Positions 30,734-37,360 of a stretch of DNA of 40,589 bases are shown here, one piece after another (position 1 is the first letter of the stretch; each line of letters starts with the position of its first letter). The translations under genes were made by a program, and so were the position numbers. Source of the stretch: a virus; the IMG/VR virus record IMGVR_UViG_3300049445_000141, positions 1-40,589 of that record. The stretch is one strand, 5' to 3'. The notes below the pieces were generated by a model. The model was not told where the DNA came from. It saw nothing but the letters and a program-made list of their open reading frames with translations, and made no database searches.

Positions 30734-31881
30734 GTAGTCTGCTCCTGCTCTCGTCGTCAAGCGGCGGCGGTGGGGCTGGGGAGACAGGCCACATCCACAT
30801 CGACGGATTGGTCTTTCGCGATGAGGCTGGCGCCATCTGGCCGTGGCGCGGCTTCACCGCGTTTACGCTGTACCTCATCTGGTTGGATCAGGGCGCGGCT
30901 GGCGTGGATGCCGTGGTGTCTGGCTGGCTCTCTGCGTGTGGGCCAGTGAAGCCGAACGTGCTCAGGGTCCTTGGGATGGTCGATTCCTTCGCCCACCTCT
31001 GGCCGCAGGAGCATCCCGACTACTACGACCAACTGCAACCCTTCGCGCGGCATCTGTGGTCACGCTTCGCGATCCGTATCGAGTTCGTCATCTTCGCGGA
31101 CAGCGGCATCATCATGTCGGATCTACGGGAGCAGGACGCACACGCCTTCCAAGTCACCCGCGCACTCGAAGCCGAACCGAACGTGTTCTTCGAGATTGCC
31201 AACGAACCGTCTCAGCATGAGAACTTCCCAGGCGGTGACGAGCGCGCGTACGACATGTACCTCTGGCTGAGCCTGCCGTCATTGATGATTGCGACTGGCG
31301 CTGGTGATGGCACCAACCACGGCGACTATACGACGCCCCACACGCCTCGGGACGACCAGTGGCCCAGGAAGGCGAAAGACCTTCTCGACGTCAGGGACAT
31401 CTCGCATGTGCCATCTGTCGGAGACGAACCGATGGGCGCCGCTGAAGTCTTCATCGACGGGAAGCGCGATACGAATCCACGCAACTTCGCGGACTACGCG
31501 GCGACGGCGCAGTTAGAGGGAGCAGGGTCCACGTTCCATTCCGACGCCGGCATCAATGGCACGCCGATGGGTCCGGTGACGGCCTCGTGCGCGCAGGCAT
31601 TCTTCGCGGCGGCAGCCTGGGTGCCTCCACAGTGCCAGATTGAACCGTTCATGCGCGGGCAGATCAACACGCCGTGTACGTGGACGCATGCGCCTGGTGA
31701 TGTGCCGGGGCCATGCCAGCATGATGACGCGATCGAGATACGGAGCTACGGCAAGATCATCGAACCGCAGTGCTGGGTGACACAGGTGCAGACGCAGCGA
31801 GCGGCGCCGACGCCCTGCCCTGGATGGGTCGTAGACGCGCCTGGGCCGTCGCAGGGCCTCACGGTTTTTCGTCGGGCCTAG
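30730..31881 (+). CDS. Clan-A (GH5/cellulase-like) glycoside hydrolase-like protein
   Basis: GTG start overlaps the previous stop; 383 residues. After a short Ser/Gly-rich leader, the chain follows a TIM-barrel hydrolase plan: GLVFRDEAGAIWPWRGFTAF near 26, PNVLRVLGMVD near 75, IRIEFVIFAD near 115, and FFEIANEPSQ near 153 with Glu159 as the clan-A acid/base. Glu233 in SVGDEPMGAAE is the candidate nucleophile. Phages use such enzymes as virion depolymerases or surface-glycan hydrolases. There is no signal peptide. It could also be catalytically altered and serve for binding only. Confidence 0.65.
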   Translation: MSSLLLLSSSSGGGGAGETGHIHIDGLVFRDEAGAIWPWRGFTAFTLYLIWLDQGAAGVDAVVSGWLSACGPVKPNVLRVLGMVDSFAHLWPQEHPDYYDQLQPFARHLWSRFAIRIEFVIFADSGIIMSDLREQDAHAFQVTRALEAEPNVFFEIANEPSQHENFPGGDERAYDMYLWLSLPSLMIATGAGDGTNHGDYTTPHTPRDDQWPRKAKDLLDVRDISHVPSVGDEPMGAAEVFIDGKRDTNPRNFADYAATAQLEGAGSTFHSDAGINGTPMGPVTASCAQAFFAAAAWVPPQCQIEPFMRGQINTPCTWTHAPGDVPGPCQHDDAIEIRSYGKIIEPQCWVTQVQTQRAAPTPCPGWVVDAPGPSQGLTVFRRA

Positions 31882-32072
31882 TGGCAGTCCCTCTGGGGAA
31901 GATTGATTTGCGGCCCTGCTGGGGGCATGGCCGACGCAGCGGGGATGTGTATTGGCTGCGGCCCACGGCGGATCGGCGGCGCGGGGGACGGACGACGCCA
32001 CGGCTGGCGCGACGGATTACGGACGCGAAGCGGAAACTGAAGGAGCCAGAATGCCTGTCATTACCTTGCTGA
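31881..32072 (+). CDS. Possible Arg-rich small protein (63 aa)
   Basis: A GTG sharing TAGTG with the hydrolase stop opens a 63-residue frame rich in Arg (RRSGDVYWLRPTADRRRGG). It overlaps the next, better supported gene by 22 bases. It fills what would otherwise be a 169-base gap in a compact operon. The composition could also be that of a non-coding GC-rich stretch, so confidence is low. Confidence 0.35.
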   Translation: MAVPLGKIDLRPCWGHGRRSGDVYWLRPTADRRRGGRTTPRLARRITDAKRKLKEPECLSLPC

Positions 32073-32257
32073 TCTATATCGTGCTCGTGGCCTTGCTCGG
32101 GTTTCTCGCCGTGTGGGTGCTCGGGAAGTTGGCGCCTGGGCATCCGGCCATGATTGACAACGTGATTTGGGTGATCGTCGTGCTGGTGATCGTGCTCGAG
32201 GTGCTGCAAGCCTTCGGGTTGCTGGGAGCCGGGCCTGTCGTGCCGCGCCTGCGCTAG
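32051..32257 (+). CDS. Two-span small membrane protein (Thivi_2564-like)
   Basis: AAGGAG lies eight bases before the ATG. The 68-residue product has two hydrophobic helices (TLLIYIVLVALLGFLAVWVL and VIWVIVVLVIVLEVLQAFGL). Small phage proteins of this plan are annotated as Thivi_2564-family membrane proteins and are often near lysis genes. Holin activity is possible. Its TAG shares bases with the next GTG. Confidence 0.65.
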   Translation: MPVITLLIYIVLVALLGFLAVWVLGKLAPGHPAMIDNVIWVIVVLVIVLEVLQAFGLLGAGPVVPRLR

Positions 32258-32508
32258 TGGCGCTCAGTCAGAGCTCACAAACCACGGCGGGGTGGGTCGT
32301 CTTCATTGCTGGGATCGGCATGATGGCGGCGATGATGGCGGTGGACATCGCCCAACTGATGAACTGGAATGAGGCCATGACGCCCGCCTTCGTGGGCACC
32401 TGTATCGGTCACTTTGGCGCCGTCATTACGGCGTTCGTCGGCGGCAAGCTGATCCCGGAAGGGCGCGATCCGGGGACGCATACGAGACAAGAGGACCCGA
32501 AACCATGA
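32257..32508 (+). CDS. Putative holin, two membrane spans (83 aa)
   Basis: GTG at 32257 begins an 83-residue protein with spans WVVFIAGIGMMAAMMAVDIA and AFVGTCIGHFGAVITAFVGG and a hydrophilic tail (GRDPGTHTRQEDPKP). Size and topology fit class II holins. The neighbours are another membrane protein and a lipoprotein candidate. No sequence signature defines holins, so this is by context. Confidence 0.5.
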   Translation: MALSQSSQTTAGWVVFIAGIGMMAAMMAVDIAQLMNWNEAMTPAFVGTCIGHFGAVITAFVGGKLIPEGRDPGTHTRQEDPKP

Positions 32509-32705
32509 AGAAGCACAATCCGGCCGACCTGACCGGCCGCAATCTGCGGGCGCTGAAGAAGCGCGAAGTCATTGCGAAGGACATGCTGATCAATCGGGCG
32601 GGGTCACTCGACCACCGGCTGACGAATCTCAGCGATCTGGTGGATTCGGTGATCCGTCGGCTAACGGCGCTTGAGGTGATTGTGACCGGCAAGGGGGCCA
32701 AATGA
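32505..32705 (+). CDS. Small basic helical protein (66 aa)
   Basis: Begins in ATGA overlap and ends in another. The basic N-terminus (KKHNPADLTGRNLRALKKRE) is followed by a leucine-patterned helix (LDHRLTNLSDLVDSVIRRLT). It lacks a membrane span. Within the lysis-like block it may be a cytosolic partner or an unrelated small gene. Confidence 0.5.
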   Translation: MKKHNPADLTGRNLRALKKREVIAKDMLINRAGSLDHRLTNLSDLVDSVIRRLTALEVIVTGKGAK

Positions 32706-33058
32706 AAACCGTGACGCTGACCGCTTTCCTGCTCTGTGCCTCTATCGTTGGCCTCTCGGTCGGATGCGGCCATACCCCGCCCATCCTGACGCCTGGGGCG
32801 GCCACAGCGCTCACGAATGGCCTGTCGGCCCTGTCTACCATCCTGCGAGCCCAAAACGCGTCTCCGGGCATCCTCGCCGCGATTAGCGATGCCCAGGTGG
32901 CGATTGCCCAAGACGTGACGGGGCACTCATGGGGGCAGATTACGCGGACCTTGCTGGAGGAACTCTACAGCCAACTGCCTGCGGACGTGCTCAATCGGCC
33001 GGTAGTTTGGGCGAGCTTAGCGGCGATTGAGGTGGTCTTAGCAACGATCGGAGTTTAG
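32702..33058 (+). CDS. Putative lipoprotein (o-spanin candidate, 118 aa)
   Basis: The N-terminus has a basic residue, a hydrophobic stretch and a cysteine: MKTVTLTAFLLCASIVGLSV then GCGHTPP. The sequence LSVGC resembles a lipobox but has Ser at -3, which is unusual. The rest is helical. An outer-membrane spanin would fit the position after holin-like genes and would imply a Gram-negative host, but no inner-membrane spanin was identified. The last 68 bases overlap the convergent gene ending at 32991. Confidence 0.5.
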   Translation: MKTVTLTAFLLCASIVGLSVGCGHTPPILTPGAATALTNGLSALSTILRAQNASPGILAAISDAQVAIAQDVTGHSWGQITRTLLEELYSQLPADVLNRPVVWASLAAIEVVLATIGV

Positions 33059-33161
33059 CTTCGAGGATCTGGTAGTCGCGCATGGTGGCATAGAGCGCGT
33101 CATTAAAGAGGCGGGCTTCGGCTCGCAGAGTCTCAAGTTCGGCGCGTTCGTCGTCAGTCAT
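32991..33161 (-). CDS. Small charged helical protein (56 aa)
   Basis: The start at 33161 overlaps the stop of the upstream coiled-coil gene by eight bases. The product reads MTDDERAELETLRAEARLFN then DALYATMRDYQILEAKLRSL, a helix rich in Glu, Arg and Leu. Its 3' end overlaps the convergent lipoprotein-like gene by 68 bases. It is the last gene of the leftward block. Confidence 0.45.
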   Translation of the reverse strand: MTDDERAELETLRAEARLFNDALYATMRDYQILEAKLRSLLRPPQSPLSSPKLPAD

Positions 33162-33690
33162 GGGTGCGTTGCACGTATTGTGCATCCTCGTCTGCCCGGT
33201 CGCGCTCGTCTAACTGCTTCGTCAGCATCTCCAGGCTGCGTCTGAGTAAGGCGTTCTCCTGCTGGAGACGGGAGACGGCTTCTGGCAGTTGGTCAAAATT
33301 GAGGGTGTCATCTCCAAGCGCAGACCGCACAGCCGATAACCAGACAGCCGCTTCATCGGCTCTGTGCTGGAGACGGGAGACGTCGGCCGATAACTCTGAG
33401 ATGTTGCGCTCGTAACTTCGCAGCGAGTCCTGCGTAGCCGCGTTAGCGTTCTTCTCAAATTCACGCTCGGCGTGGAGACGGGAGACTTCGGCGCGTAACC
33501 GCTTAATCCTTGGCGCACAGACACATCCAGACTCACCGGCAGGTTTAGATCGGTCGCCGCTGCAAATCAGAAGATGAGCATATTCGCCATTCGGCAGTTG
33601 TGTGCCTTGGATATAGGCATCCAACCATTGCTCACGTTCTCGCTGGAGGCATGTGGGGGTGTCGTCAGGGGGGCGGGACGCGGCGGTCAT
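33154..33690 (-). CDS. Coiled-coil protein with 35-residue periodicity (178 aa)
   Basis: The start at 33690 overlaps the stop of the PP-loop gene (ATGA). The N-terminus carries cysteines (LLICSGDRS, GCVCAPRIK). From about residue 63 on it is a coiled coil in which V-S-R-L recurs exactly every 35 residues: EVSRLHAEREFEKN, DVSRLQHRADEAAV, AVSRLQQENALLRR. The underlying DNA motif GTCTCCCGTCTCCAG-like repeats at 105-base steps (plus-strand 33262, 33367, 33472). Thirty-five residues is five heptads. Probably a phage early or structural scaffold protein; unknown function. Confidence 0.65.
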   Translation of the reverse strand: MTAASRPPDDTPTCLQREREQWLDAYIQGTQLPNGEYAHLLICSGDRSKPAGESGCVCAPRIKRLRAEVSRLHAEREFEKNANAATQDSLRSYERNISELSADVSRLQHRADEAAVWLSAVRSALGDDTLNFDQLPEAVSRLQQENALLRRSLEMLTKQLDERDRADEDAQYVQRTHD

Positions 33691-34427
33691 AAGCGGCACA
33701 CTCGGCATTTTTGCAGTTCAGGATGATCAAACAAGGCCATCTGGTCGGATTCCCCTCTCGGGATGTAGCCGTCGTTGAACTTCTCGGCTAATTGGATGAG
33801 TGACGCGGGTTGTGTGTCCCGTGACGGGGACCGGAAGGTGTGGCCGGTCTGCTGTTCCCAGAAGATGGCGCGTTGATACGACGCTGGCTGATCGCGCCAG
33901 AGCCGTCGCCATTCGCCAAGCGTCTGGTCATAGCACCATTCGCAATCGGTGCGGGCCGGAATCGTGACGCCGCGATGGTGCAAGTAGTCCAGCACGTCCG
34001 CTTCGCCCCAGCCCCACCGACGGAGCGGGAAGTCAGACTGCACGTCGTCGCTGTAGATCCCTTCGCGCATCTCCTCGTCCGCCCGAAGCCCCACATACAG
34101 GACGGCTGGCGAGACGGACTTGATATAGGCAATGGTCGGTTCGATCTTGAGCTTGCGCGTACACCAGCGCATCCGATGGGACGGCAGCGCGTGCTGGTCC
34201 TCGATGAGACCCTCCAGCGTGCCAGCCGTGAGCCGCTGCAAGGGTTGACCGAGCAGGACTTCGAGGTGTGCCCAATGCGCCATCATGCTCGCCGGTTCGT
34301 TCCCGGTCGGCGTGCAGATGTAGACATACGGCTGCGGTTCCAGTTCGGCTAAGCGGAGGGCCATCGCCGTGGAGTCTTTGCCGCCACTTAAGCCGACCAC
34401 GTGCGTTGGGGGGCGGGACTCAGACAT
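33687..34427 (-). CDS. PP-loop ATPase, PAPS-reductase-like family
   Basis: The 246-residue protein has the PP-loop SGGKDST at 14-20 and the family core YVYICTPTGNEPASMMAHWA, HRMRWCTRKLKIEP near 84, and LYVGLRADEEMREG. A C-x2-C (DCEWCYDQTLGEW, 162-165) and a terminal CRVC pair (242-245) could hold zinc or an iron-sulphur cluster. Family members activate substrates by adenylation; some reduce PAPS, others act in RNA or DNA modification. Phage versions are common but rarely characterised. Reductive sulphur metabolism or nucleic acid thiolation are both possible. Confidence 0.75.
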   Translation of the reverse strand: MSESRPPTHVVGLSGGKDSTAMALRLAELEPQPYVYICTPTGNEPASMMAHWAHLEVLLGQPLQRLTAGTLEGLIEDQHALPSHRMRWCTRKLKIEPTIAYIKSVSPAVLYVGLRADEEMREGIYSDDVQSDFPLRRWGWGEADVLDYLHHRGVTIPARTDCEWCYDQTLGEWRRLWRDQPASYQRAIFWEQQTGHTFRSPSRDTQPASLIQLAEKFNDGYIPRGESDQMALFDHPELQKCRVCRL

Positions 34428-34430
34428 CAG

Positions 34431-34637
34431 CTACCTCCGCTTCCGTTTCTTGATCCAGATCGCATACAGCCCGCACGAGGGACATTGAACCTGCTTGTGT
34501 GTGAACATCTTCCGGTCGGCCCAATCGTGCCACTGCACGTAGCCGGTCGGGCATTTGGTGTGCTTCGCCACGTTGGGACACACCTTCGCGCCGGTCATCA
34601 CGTCCATGTCTTGCGCGAATTGCCGTCTAGTGCTCAT
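34431..34637 (-). CDS. Zinc-binding small protein (68 aa)
   Basis: GAGAGGACC precedes the start. The product has CPNVAKHTKCPTGYVQWHDW and VQCPSCGLYAIWIKKRKRR, four cysteines plus histidines, and a very basic tail. It lies directly upstream of the PP-loop gene in the leftward transcript. It may bind nucleic acid. Confidence 0.6.
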   Translation of the reverse strand: MSTRRQFAQDMDVMTGAKVCPNVAKHTKCPTGYVQWHDWADRKMFTHKQVQCPSCGLYAIWIKKRKRR

Positions 34638-34664
34638 GGGTCGGTCCTCTCAGTGCCCGCCGCC

Positions 34665-34859
34665 CTACTTACGCTTCTTCGAAATGAATGACTTTGGACC
34701 TCGGACGGCACCTTCATCGACGCGCTTGTAAATCGCGCACCGTTGCCCCGGCTCCATTGACACCACACCATCAGTGTAGACGCACAGATAATCGTCCTCA
34801 CCATCGGCGTTCGGCTCATACGCTACGTGAACAATCGCTGGAAACTTCTTCTGGCTCAT
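34665..34859 (-). CDS. Hypothetical protein (64 aa)
   Basis: Preceded by GAGGAGG in the end of the upstream gene. The product (FPAIVHVAYEPNADGEDDYL, CVYTDGVVSMEPGQRCAIYK) looks like a small beta-barrel with a basic C-terminus. Its start overlaps the stop of the gene at 34856. No family recognised. Confidence 0.55.
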   Translation of the reverse strand: MSQKKFPAIVHVAYEPNADGEDDYLCVYTDGVVSMEPGQRCAIYKRVDEGAVRGPKSFISKKRK

Positions 34860-35050
34860 CGCGCCTCCTCGGGGCCGTCAGGGGCCACTTGATTGACCGC
34901 TTCAATAGACTGCTGACGATGGGCAGCACAAAGCGCGTTGTTCAACTTGACGCACTTCTTGGCTACACAGCGCCACCAGCCGGACGCCATGCCGTTGGTC
35001 TTATGACCGTAACAGCGATAACAGAAATGCTCGTGCGCCTTCTTGCTCAT
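34856..35050 (-). CDS. Cys-rich small protein (64 aa)
   Basis: HEHFCYRCYGHKTNGMASGW, then RCVAKKC and LCAAHRQQS give five Cys and several His for metal binding. It ends in ...APDGPEEAR, and the same DGP-containing ending occurs in the next two upstream genes. The ending contains the GAGGAGG ribosome-binding site of the following gene. Confidence 0.55.
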   Translation of the reverse strand: MSKKAHEHFCYRCYGHKTNGMASGWWRCVAKKCVKLNNALCAAHRQQSIEAVNQVAPDGPEEAR

Positions 35051-35280
35051 CCCTGCTCCTGCGAGGGGCCGTCAGTAAACCGTCGTAGATACGCTGGAAT
35101 ACGACGGCTCCATGCGGTAAATGGATTCTCTCCGGTCGGGCCGGTGGGACGCACCCACGGACTACGCGGGGTCACCTGTGCGATGCCCGTCTCCTGCATT
35201 TGACGCAGAGCGCCACACTGGTAGCACCACTCATGCGAGCCGCCAGCAATCAGCCACGAATTACGATGCCGACACGTCAT
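35047..35280 (-). CDS. Cys/His-containing small protein (77 aa)
   Basis: The start at 35280 lies just after the previous stop at 35285, which favours it over a longer frame. MTCRHRNSWLIAGGSHEWCY followed by QCGALRQ is a small zinc-type site. The C-terminus reads RRFTDGPSQEQG and contains the ribosome-binding site of the next gene. Function unknown. Confidence 0.5.
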   Translation of the reverse strand: MTCRHRNSWLIAGGSHEWCYQCGALRQMQETGIAQVTPRSPWVRPTGPTGENPFTAWSRRIPAYLRRFTDGPSQEQG

Positions 35281-35284
35281 CTCG

Positions 35285-35548
35285 CTACTCCTTGGGGGAG
35301 GGGCCGTCCGCCGCCGCCAGCGCCGCCTTGGCAACTAGAGCCGCTTCCTGACAGCACCCACAACAACTACTATTCGCAATCGACCGCAATGCCGTCTCCA
35401 GCGCGGGCAGCGCCACGAAGGCGCGGGCGTCCGCTTCCTCACGAAACTCAGCGACGACGTTGCCGTCAGGATCGGTGAGGTTCCACCACGAATAGCGGCC
35501 TCTCAGCCTGAGCTGTTCCACGGTGAGCGGGGCGGGGGTCCTCGGCAT
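35285..35548 (-). CDS. Hypothetical protein with Cys cluster (87 aa)
   Basis: The start at 35548 overlaps the upstream stop. The N-terminal half (LRLRGRYSWWNLTDPDGNVV, AEFREEADARAFVALPALET) resembles a small alpha/beta domain seen in phage proteins. Near the end is SSCCGCCQEAALVAKAALAA, with four cysteines in five positions. It ends ADGPSPKE. Confidence 0.5.
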   Translation of the reverse strand: MPRTPAPLTVEQLRLRGRYSWWNLTDPDGNVVAEFREEADARAFVALPALETALRSIANSSCCGCCQEAALVAKAALAAADGPSPKE

Positions 35549-35778
35549 CAGTCCTCCGCTTTCACATACCGCTGTTGCATCCCACCACCCCACGGGAGCT
35601 TGCGACGGTTCTTCAACCGACACCAGGCCGCATAGACGCGATCGGCCTCCTCGCAGCCTTGCACGATCACCCGTTGCACCTTCGTTGGCGGTACGCCGGA
35701 CCCTCGGATCATGGCCCGCTGCCAGTCATCATTGTCGGAGCAGTTCAACGTCAGCAGCACCGGGAACATGGGTCTCAT
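35548..35778 (-). CDS. Hypothetical protein (76 aa)
   Basis: The product (FPVLLTLNCSDNDDWQRAMI, VQRVIVQGCEEADRVYAAWC) is a compact alpha/beta small protein with three Cys. It begins in an overlap with the end of the HNH gene and ends in an overlap with the next start. No family recognised. Confidence 0.5.
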   Translation of the reverse strand: MRPMFPVLLTLNCSDNDDWQRAMIRGSGVPPTKVQRVIVQGCEEADRVYAAWCRLKNRRKLPWGGGMQQRYVKAED

Positions 35779-36128
35779 AGTTTGAACGCGAGATAGCGTC
35801 TCTCGCCCTTGACAATCAGCTCCCCATCAGCCGTTCGTGGCTCAATCGTGATCTTCCCGGCATGTAACAGTTGGTGATGCGCTGGACAGAGCGGGACGCG
35901 GTTCGTCGGTTCGTACTTGAGACGAATAGAGCGCGAACGATAGACGATATGGTGCTGATGCGTTCCAGCTTCCTTGCAGCCAGGCACGCCACAGAAGATG
36001 CCGTAGAGCCGTCGCACTTCCGCCCGACAGTGCCGCTCGCGCTCCTCGGCGGTCAGTCGCTTGTCGCGTTGGGCGACGACGCGTGGCGCAGGCTTGCCGT
36101 ACTTCAGCATCGACGTGTCAATGCCCAT
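35775..36128 (-). CDS. HNH-type endonuclease-like protein (117 aa)
   Basis: The core reads YGIFCGVPGCKEAGTHQHHI followed by VYRSRSIRLKYEPTNRVPLC and PAHHQLLHAGKI. Two Cys pairs, the HH-x doublet, the Asn in PTNR and the terminal HH-x3-H fit the HNH fold (nicking or cutting DNA with a divalent metal). It may be a packaging-associated or homing nuclease; it lies far from terL. Overlaps neighbours on both sides. Confidence 0.75.
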   Translation of the reverse strand: MGIDTSMLKYGKPAPRVVAQRDKRLTAEERERHCRAEVRRLYGIFCGVPGCKEAGTHQHHIVYRSRSIRLKYEPTNRVPLCPAHHQLLHAGKITIEPRTADGELIVKGERRYLAFKL

Positions 36129-36267
36129 TCGCTGCTCGATCCTTCGCCACTCGTGCGAGACCGCCCTTCCGTGAAATGGCTCGACGTTGCTCAGCCGTCA
36201 GACGCTCACTGCGCGCCTTCCCGCCGAGCTTCCCTGCTTCACTGAGACTCATCGGCTTTCGCTTCAT
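36118..36267 (-). CDS. KGG-type small basic protein (49 aa)
   Basis: MKRKPMSLSEAGKLGGKARS followed by LTAEQRRAISRKGGLARVAK is a common small phage/plasmid protein motif (G-K-x-G-G-x-A-R, LT-x-E-x-R-x-x-I-x-R). A paralogue is encoded at 40177. It is very basic and probably binds nucleic acid. GTG at 36300 is an alternative start, but ATG 36267 gives the cleaner family N-terminus. Confidence 0.6.
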   Translation of the reverse strand: MKRKPMSLSEAGKLGGKARSERLTAEQRRAISRKGGLARVAKDRAANGH

Positions 36268-36293
36268 TGAAGACAGCCTAGCATGTTGGCAGG

Positions 36294-36323
36294 TTGACAC
36301 GCAAGCGGATTATCGCGTAGACT
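36294..36323 (+). promoter_or_regulatory. Sigma70-like promoter for the 36331 operon, leaderless geometry
   Basis: TTGACA at 36294-36299, an 18-base spacer, and TAGACT at 36318-36323. The expected start of transcription coincides with the ATG at 36331, which has no Shine-Dalgarno. It lies in the divergent gap between 36267 and 36331. Confidence 0.6.
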
Positions 36324-36330
36324 CTCGGAT

Positions 36331-36534
36331 ATGGCGAATGTGTTTCCACTCTTACGGACGTGTGACGAGATTGAAGACCTCATCGGGACCATCGAAGGCG
36401 AGATCCAACGGGCCACGCATGTAGACGAAGCGTTACGGTTGCGGCATCATCTCGGGCAGCTCTCGAAGTCGATCATGGCGGCAGAGGATAAGGCGGGACG
36501 GAAAGCGGATCGCTTAGTCAAGGAGAGCAAATGA
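36331..36534 (+). CDS. Small helical early protein (67 aa)
   Basis: First gene of a short rightward operon. The product (PLLRTCDEIEDLIGTIEGEI, LRLRHHLGQLSKSIMAAEDK) is two charged helices without cysteine clusters. The start follows the promoter by eight bases. It ends in an ATGA overlap. Function unknown. Confidence 0.6.
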   Translation: MANVFPLLRTCDEIEDLIGTIEGEIQRATHVDEALRLRHHLGQLSKSIMAAEDKAGRKADRLVKESK

Positions 36535-36737
36535 GTCTCAATCATGTGTATGAACCGTCGCATTCCGCCTCGGAGATTGTCCGCGTCATTCGTGCCGTGG
36601 AAGGACCGGCCGCGATCGAATGCCTCCGAGACGTGCTCGACCTGGCCTACATCAAGGGCAAGCTCGATGGCGTCACGGATGGCATTAACGCGGTCGCCAC
36701 GGGAATCAATGCCGTTGTCGAAAGTGTCGCCAAGTGA
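36531..36737 (+). CDS. Small helical protein (68 aa)
   Basis: Starts at ATGA. The product (HSASEIVRVIRAVEGPAAIE, CLRDVLDLAYIKGKLDGVTD) ends in a hydrophobic/amphipathic helix GINAVATGINAVVESVAK. Coupled to the next gene by GTGA. Function not recognised. Confidence 0.55.
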   Translation: MSLNHVYEPSHSASEIVRVIRAVEGPAAIECLRDVLDLAYIKGKLDGVTDGINAVATGINAVVESVAK

Positions 36738-36910
36738 GAGCCTTCTGGCGTCGTCGCTCGTCGGTCTCGCTTGACTGGCTCCGCAACCATGATCGCACCG
36801 CGCACCGAGAAGGCTGGACGGAGGCGCCGCGCATCAACTGGAAGCGCGTAGACTTTAGCGGGACACCACGCAAGCCGCTGCTCAAGGTTGTGGGAGGAAG
36901 GTTCTTATGA
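36734..36910 (+). CDS. Small basic protein (58 aa)
   Basis: GTG in a GTGA overlap opens a 58-residue frame. The product contains SLDWLRNHDRTAHREGWTEA followed by PRINWKRVDF, a W-L-x-x-H-x-R-x-x-x-R-E-G helix and a basic segment typical of small phage early proteins. It ends in an ATGA overlap with GGAGGAAGG just before it. Function unknown. Confidence 0.55.
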   Translation: MRAFWRRRSSVSLDWLRNHDRTAHREGWTEAPRINWKRVDFSGTPRKPLLKVVGGRFL

Positions 36911-37077
36911 GTTCACGGATACTTGAGAAGACAGAGACACGCGAGAAGGCACGACGAGTGCGCCAGATCGTCAGCGGCCGGATCTTGATTGGACACGTCC
37001 CACGTCGTGCGCCTGTTCAGCCCTTGGTGCTTACGCATATTCACTTCGTCAGGTGGGCGAACCGTGCCATCGTCTGA
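36907..37077 (+). CDS. Small basic protein (56 aa)
   Basis: Excellent ribosome-binding site (GGGAGGAAGG) inside the previous gene's end and an ATGA overlap. The product reads SSRILEKTETREKARRVRQI then VSGRILIGHVPRRAPVQPL, a basic helix and a strand. It overlaps the next gene by 14 bases. Function unknown. Confidence 0.5.
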   Translation: MSSRILEKTETREKARRVRQIVSGRILIGHVPRRAPVQPLVLTHIHFVRWANRAIV

Positions 37078-37360
37078 AGTCGCGCACGAACAGGAACGGC
37101 GCAAGAGCCACGCGGAACAAGTCGCGGCGTGGTTCAAGGCGCATCCGCTGATGTGGATCGGCACGGCCGACCTTGAGAAGTTAGGCGGGCGCAATGCCTG
37201 GCGTACGCGTGTGTCAGAATGCCGGACGAAGCTGCACATGAACATCGAGAACAAGCAGTCGCGCTCGACTGGCGCCGTGATCAGCCTCTACCGCTATGTT
37301 CCGTGGGAACCGTTAGGTCGGGATGCCTCAGAGCGTATCCAGCAGAAGAGTCTCTTTTGA
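37064..37360 (+). CDS. Winged-helix-like phage protein (98 aa)
   Basis: GTG at 37064 has AGGTGG seven bases upstream. The core HAEQVAAWFKAHPLMWIGTA followed by DLEKLGGRNAWRTRVSECRT and a strand VISLYRYVP matches the helix-turn-helix/winged-helix domain common in phage early regions, where it is tied to replication or regulation. Its TGA overlaps the TTG of the nuclease-like gene. Confidence 0.55.
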   Translation: MPSSEVAHEQERRKSHAEQVAAWFKAHPLMWIGTADLEKLGGRNAWRTRVSECRTKLHMNIENKQSRSTGAVISLYRYVPWEPLGRDASERIQQKSLF

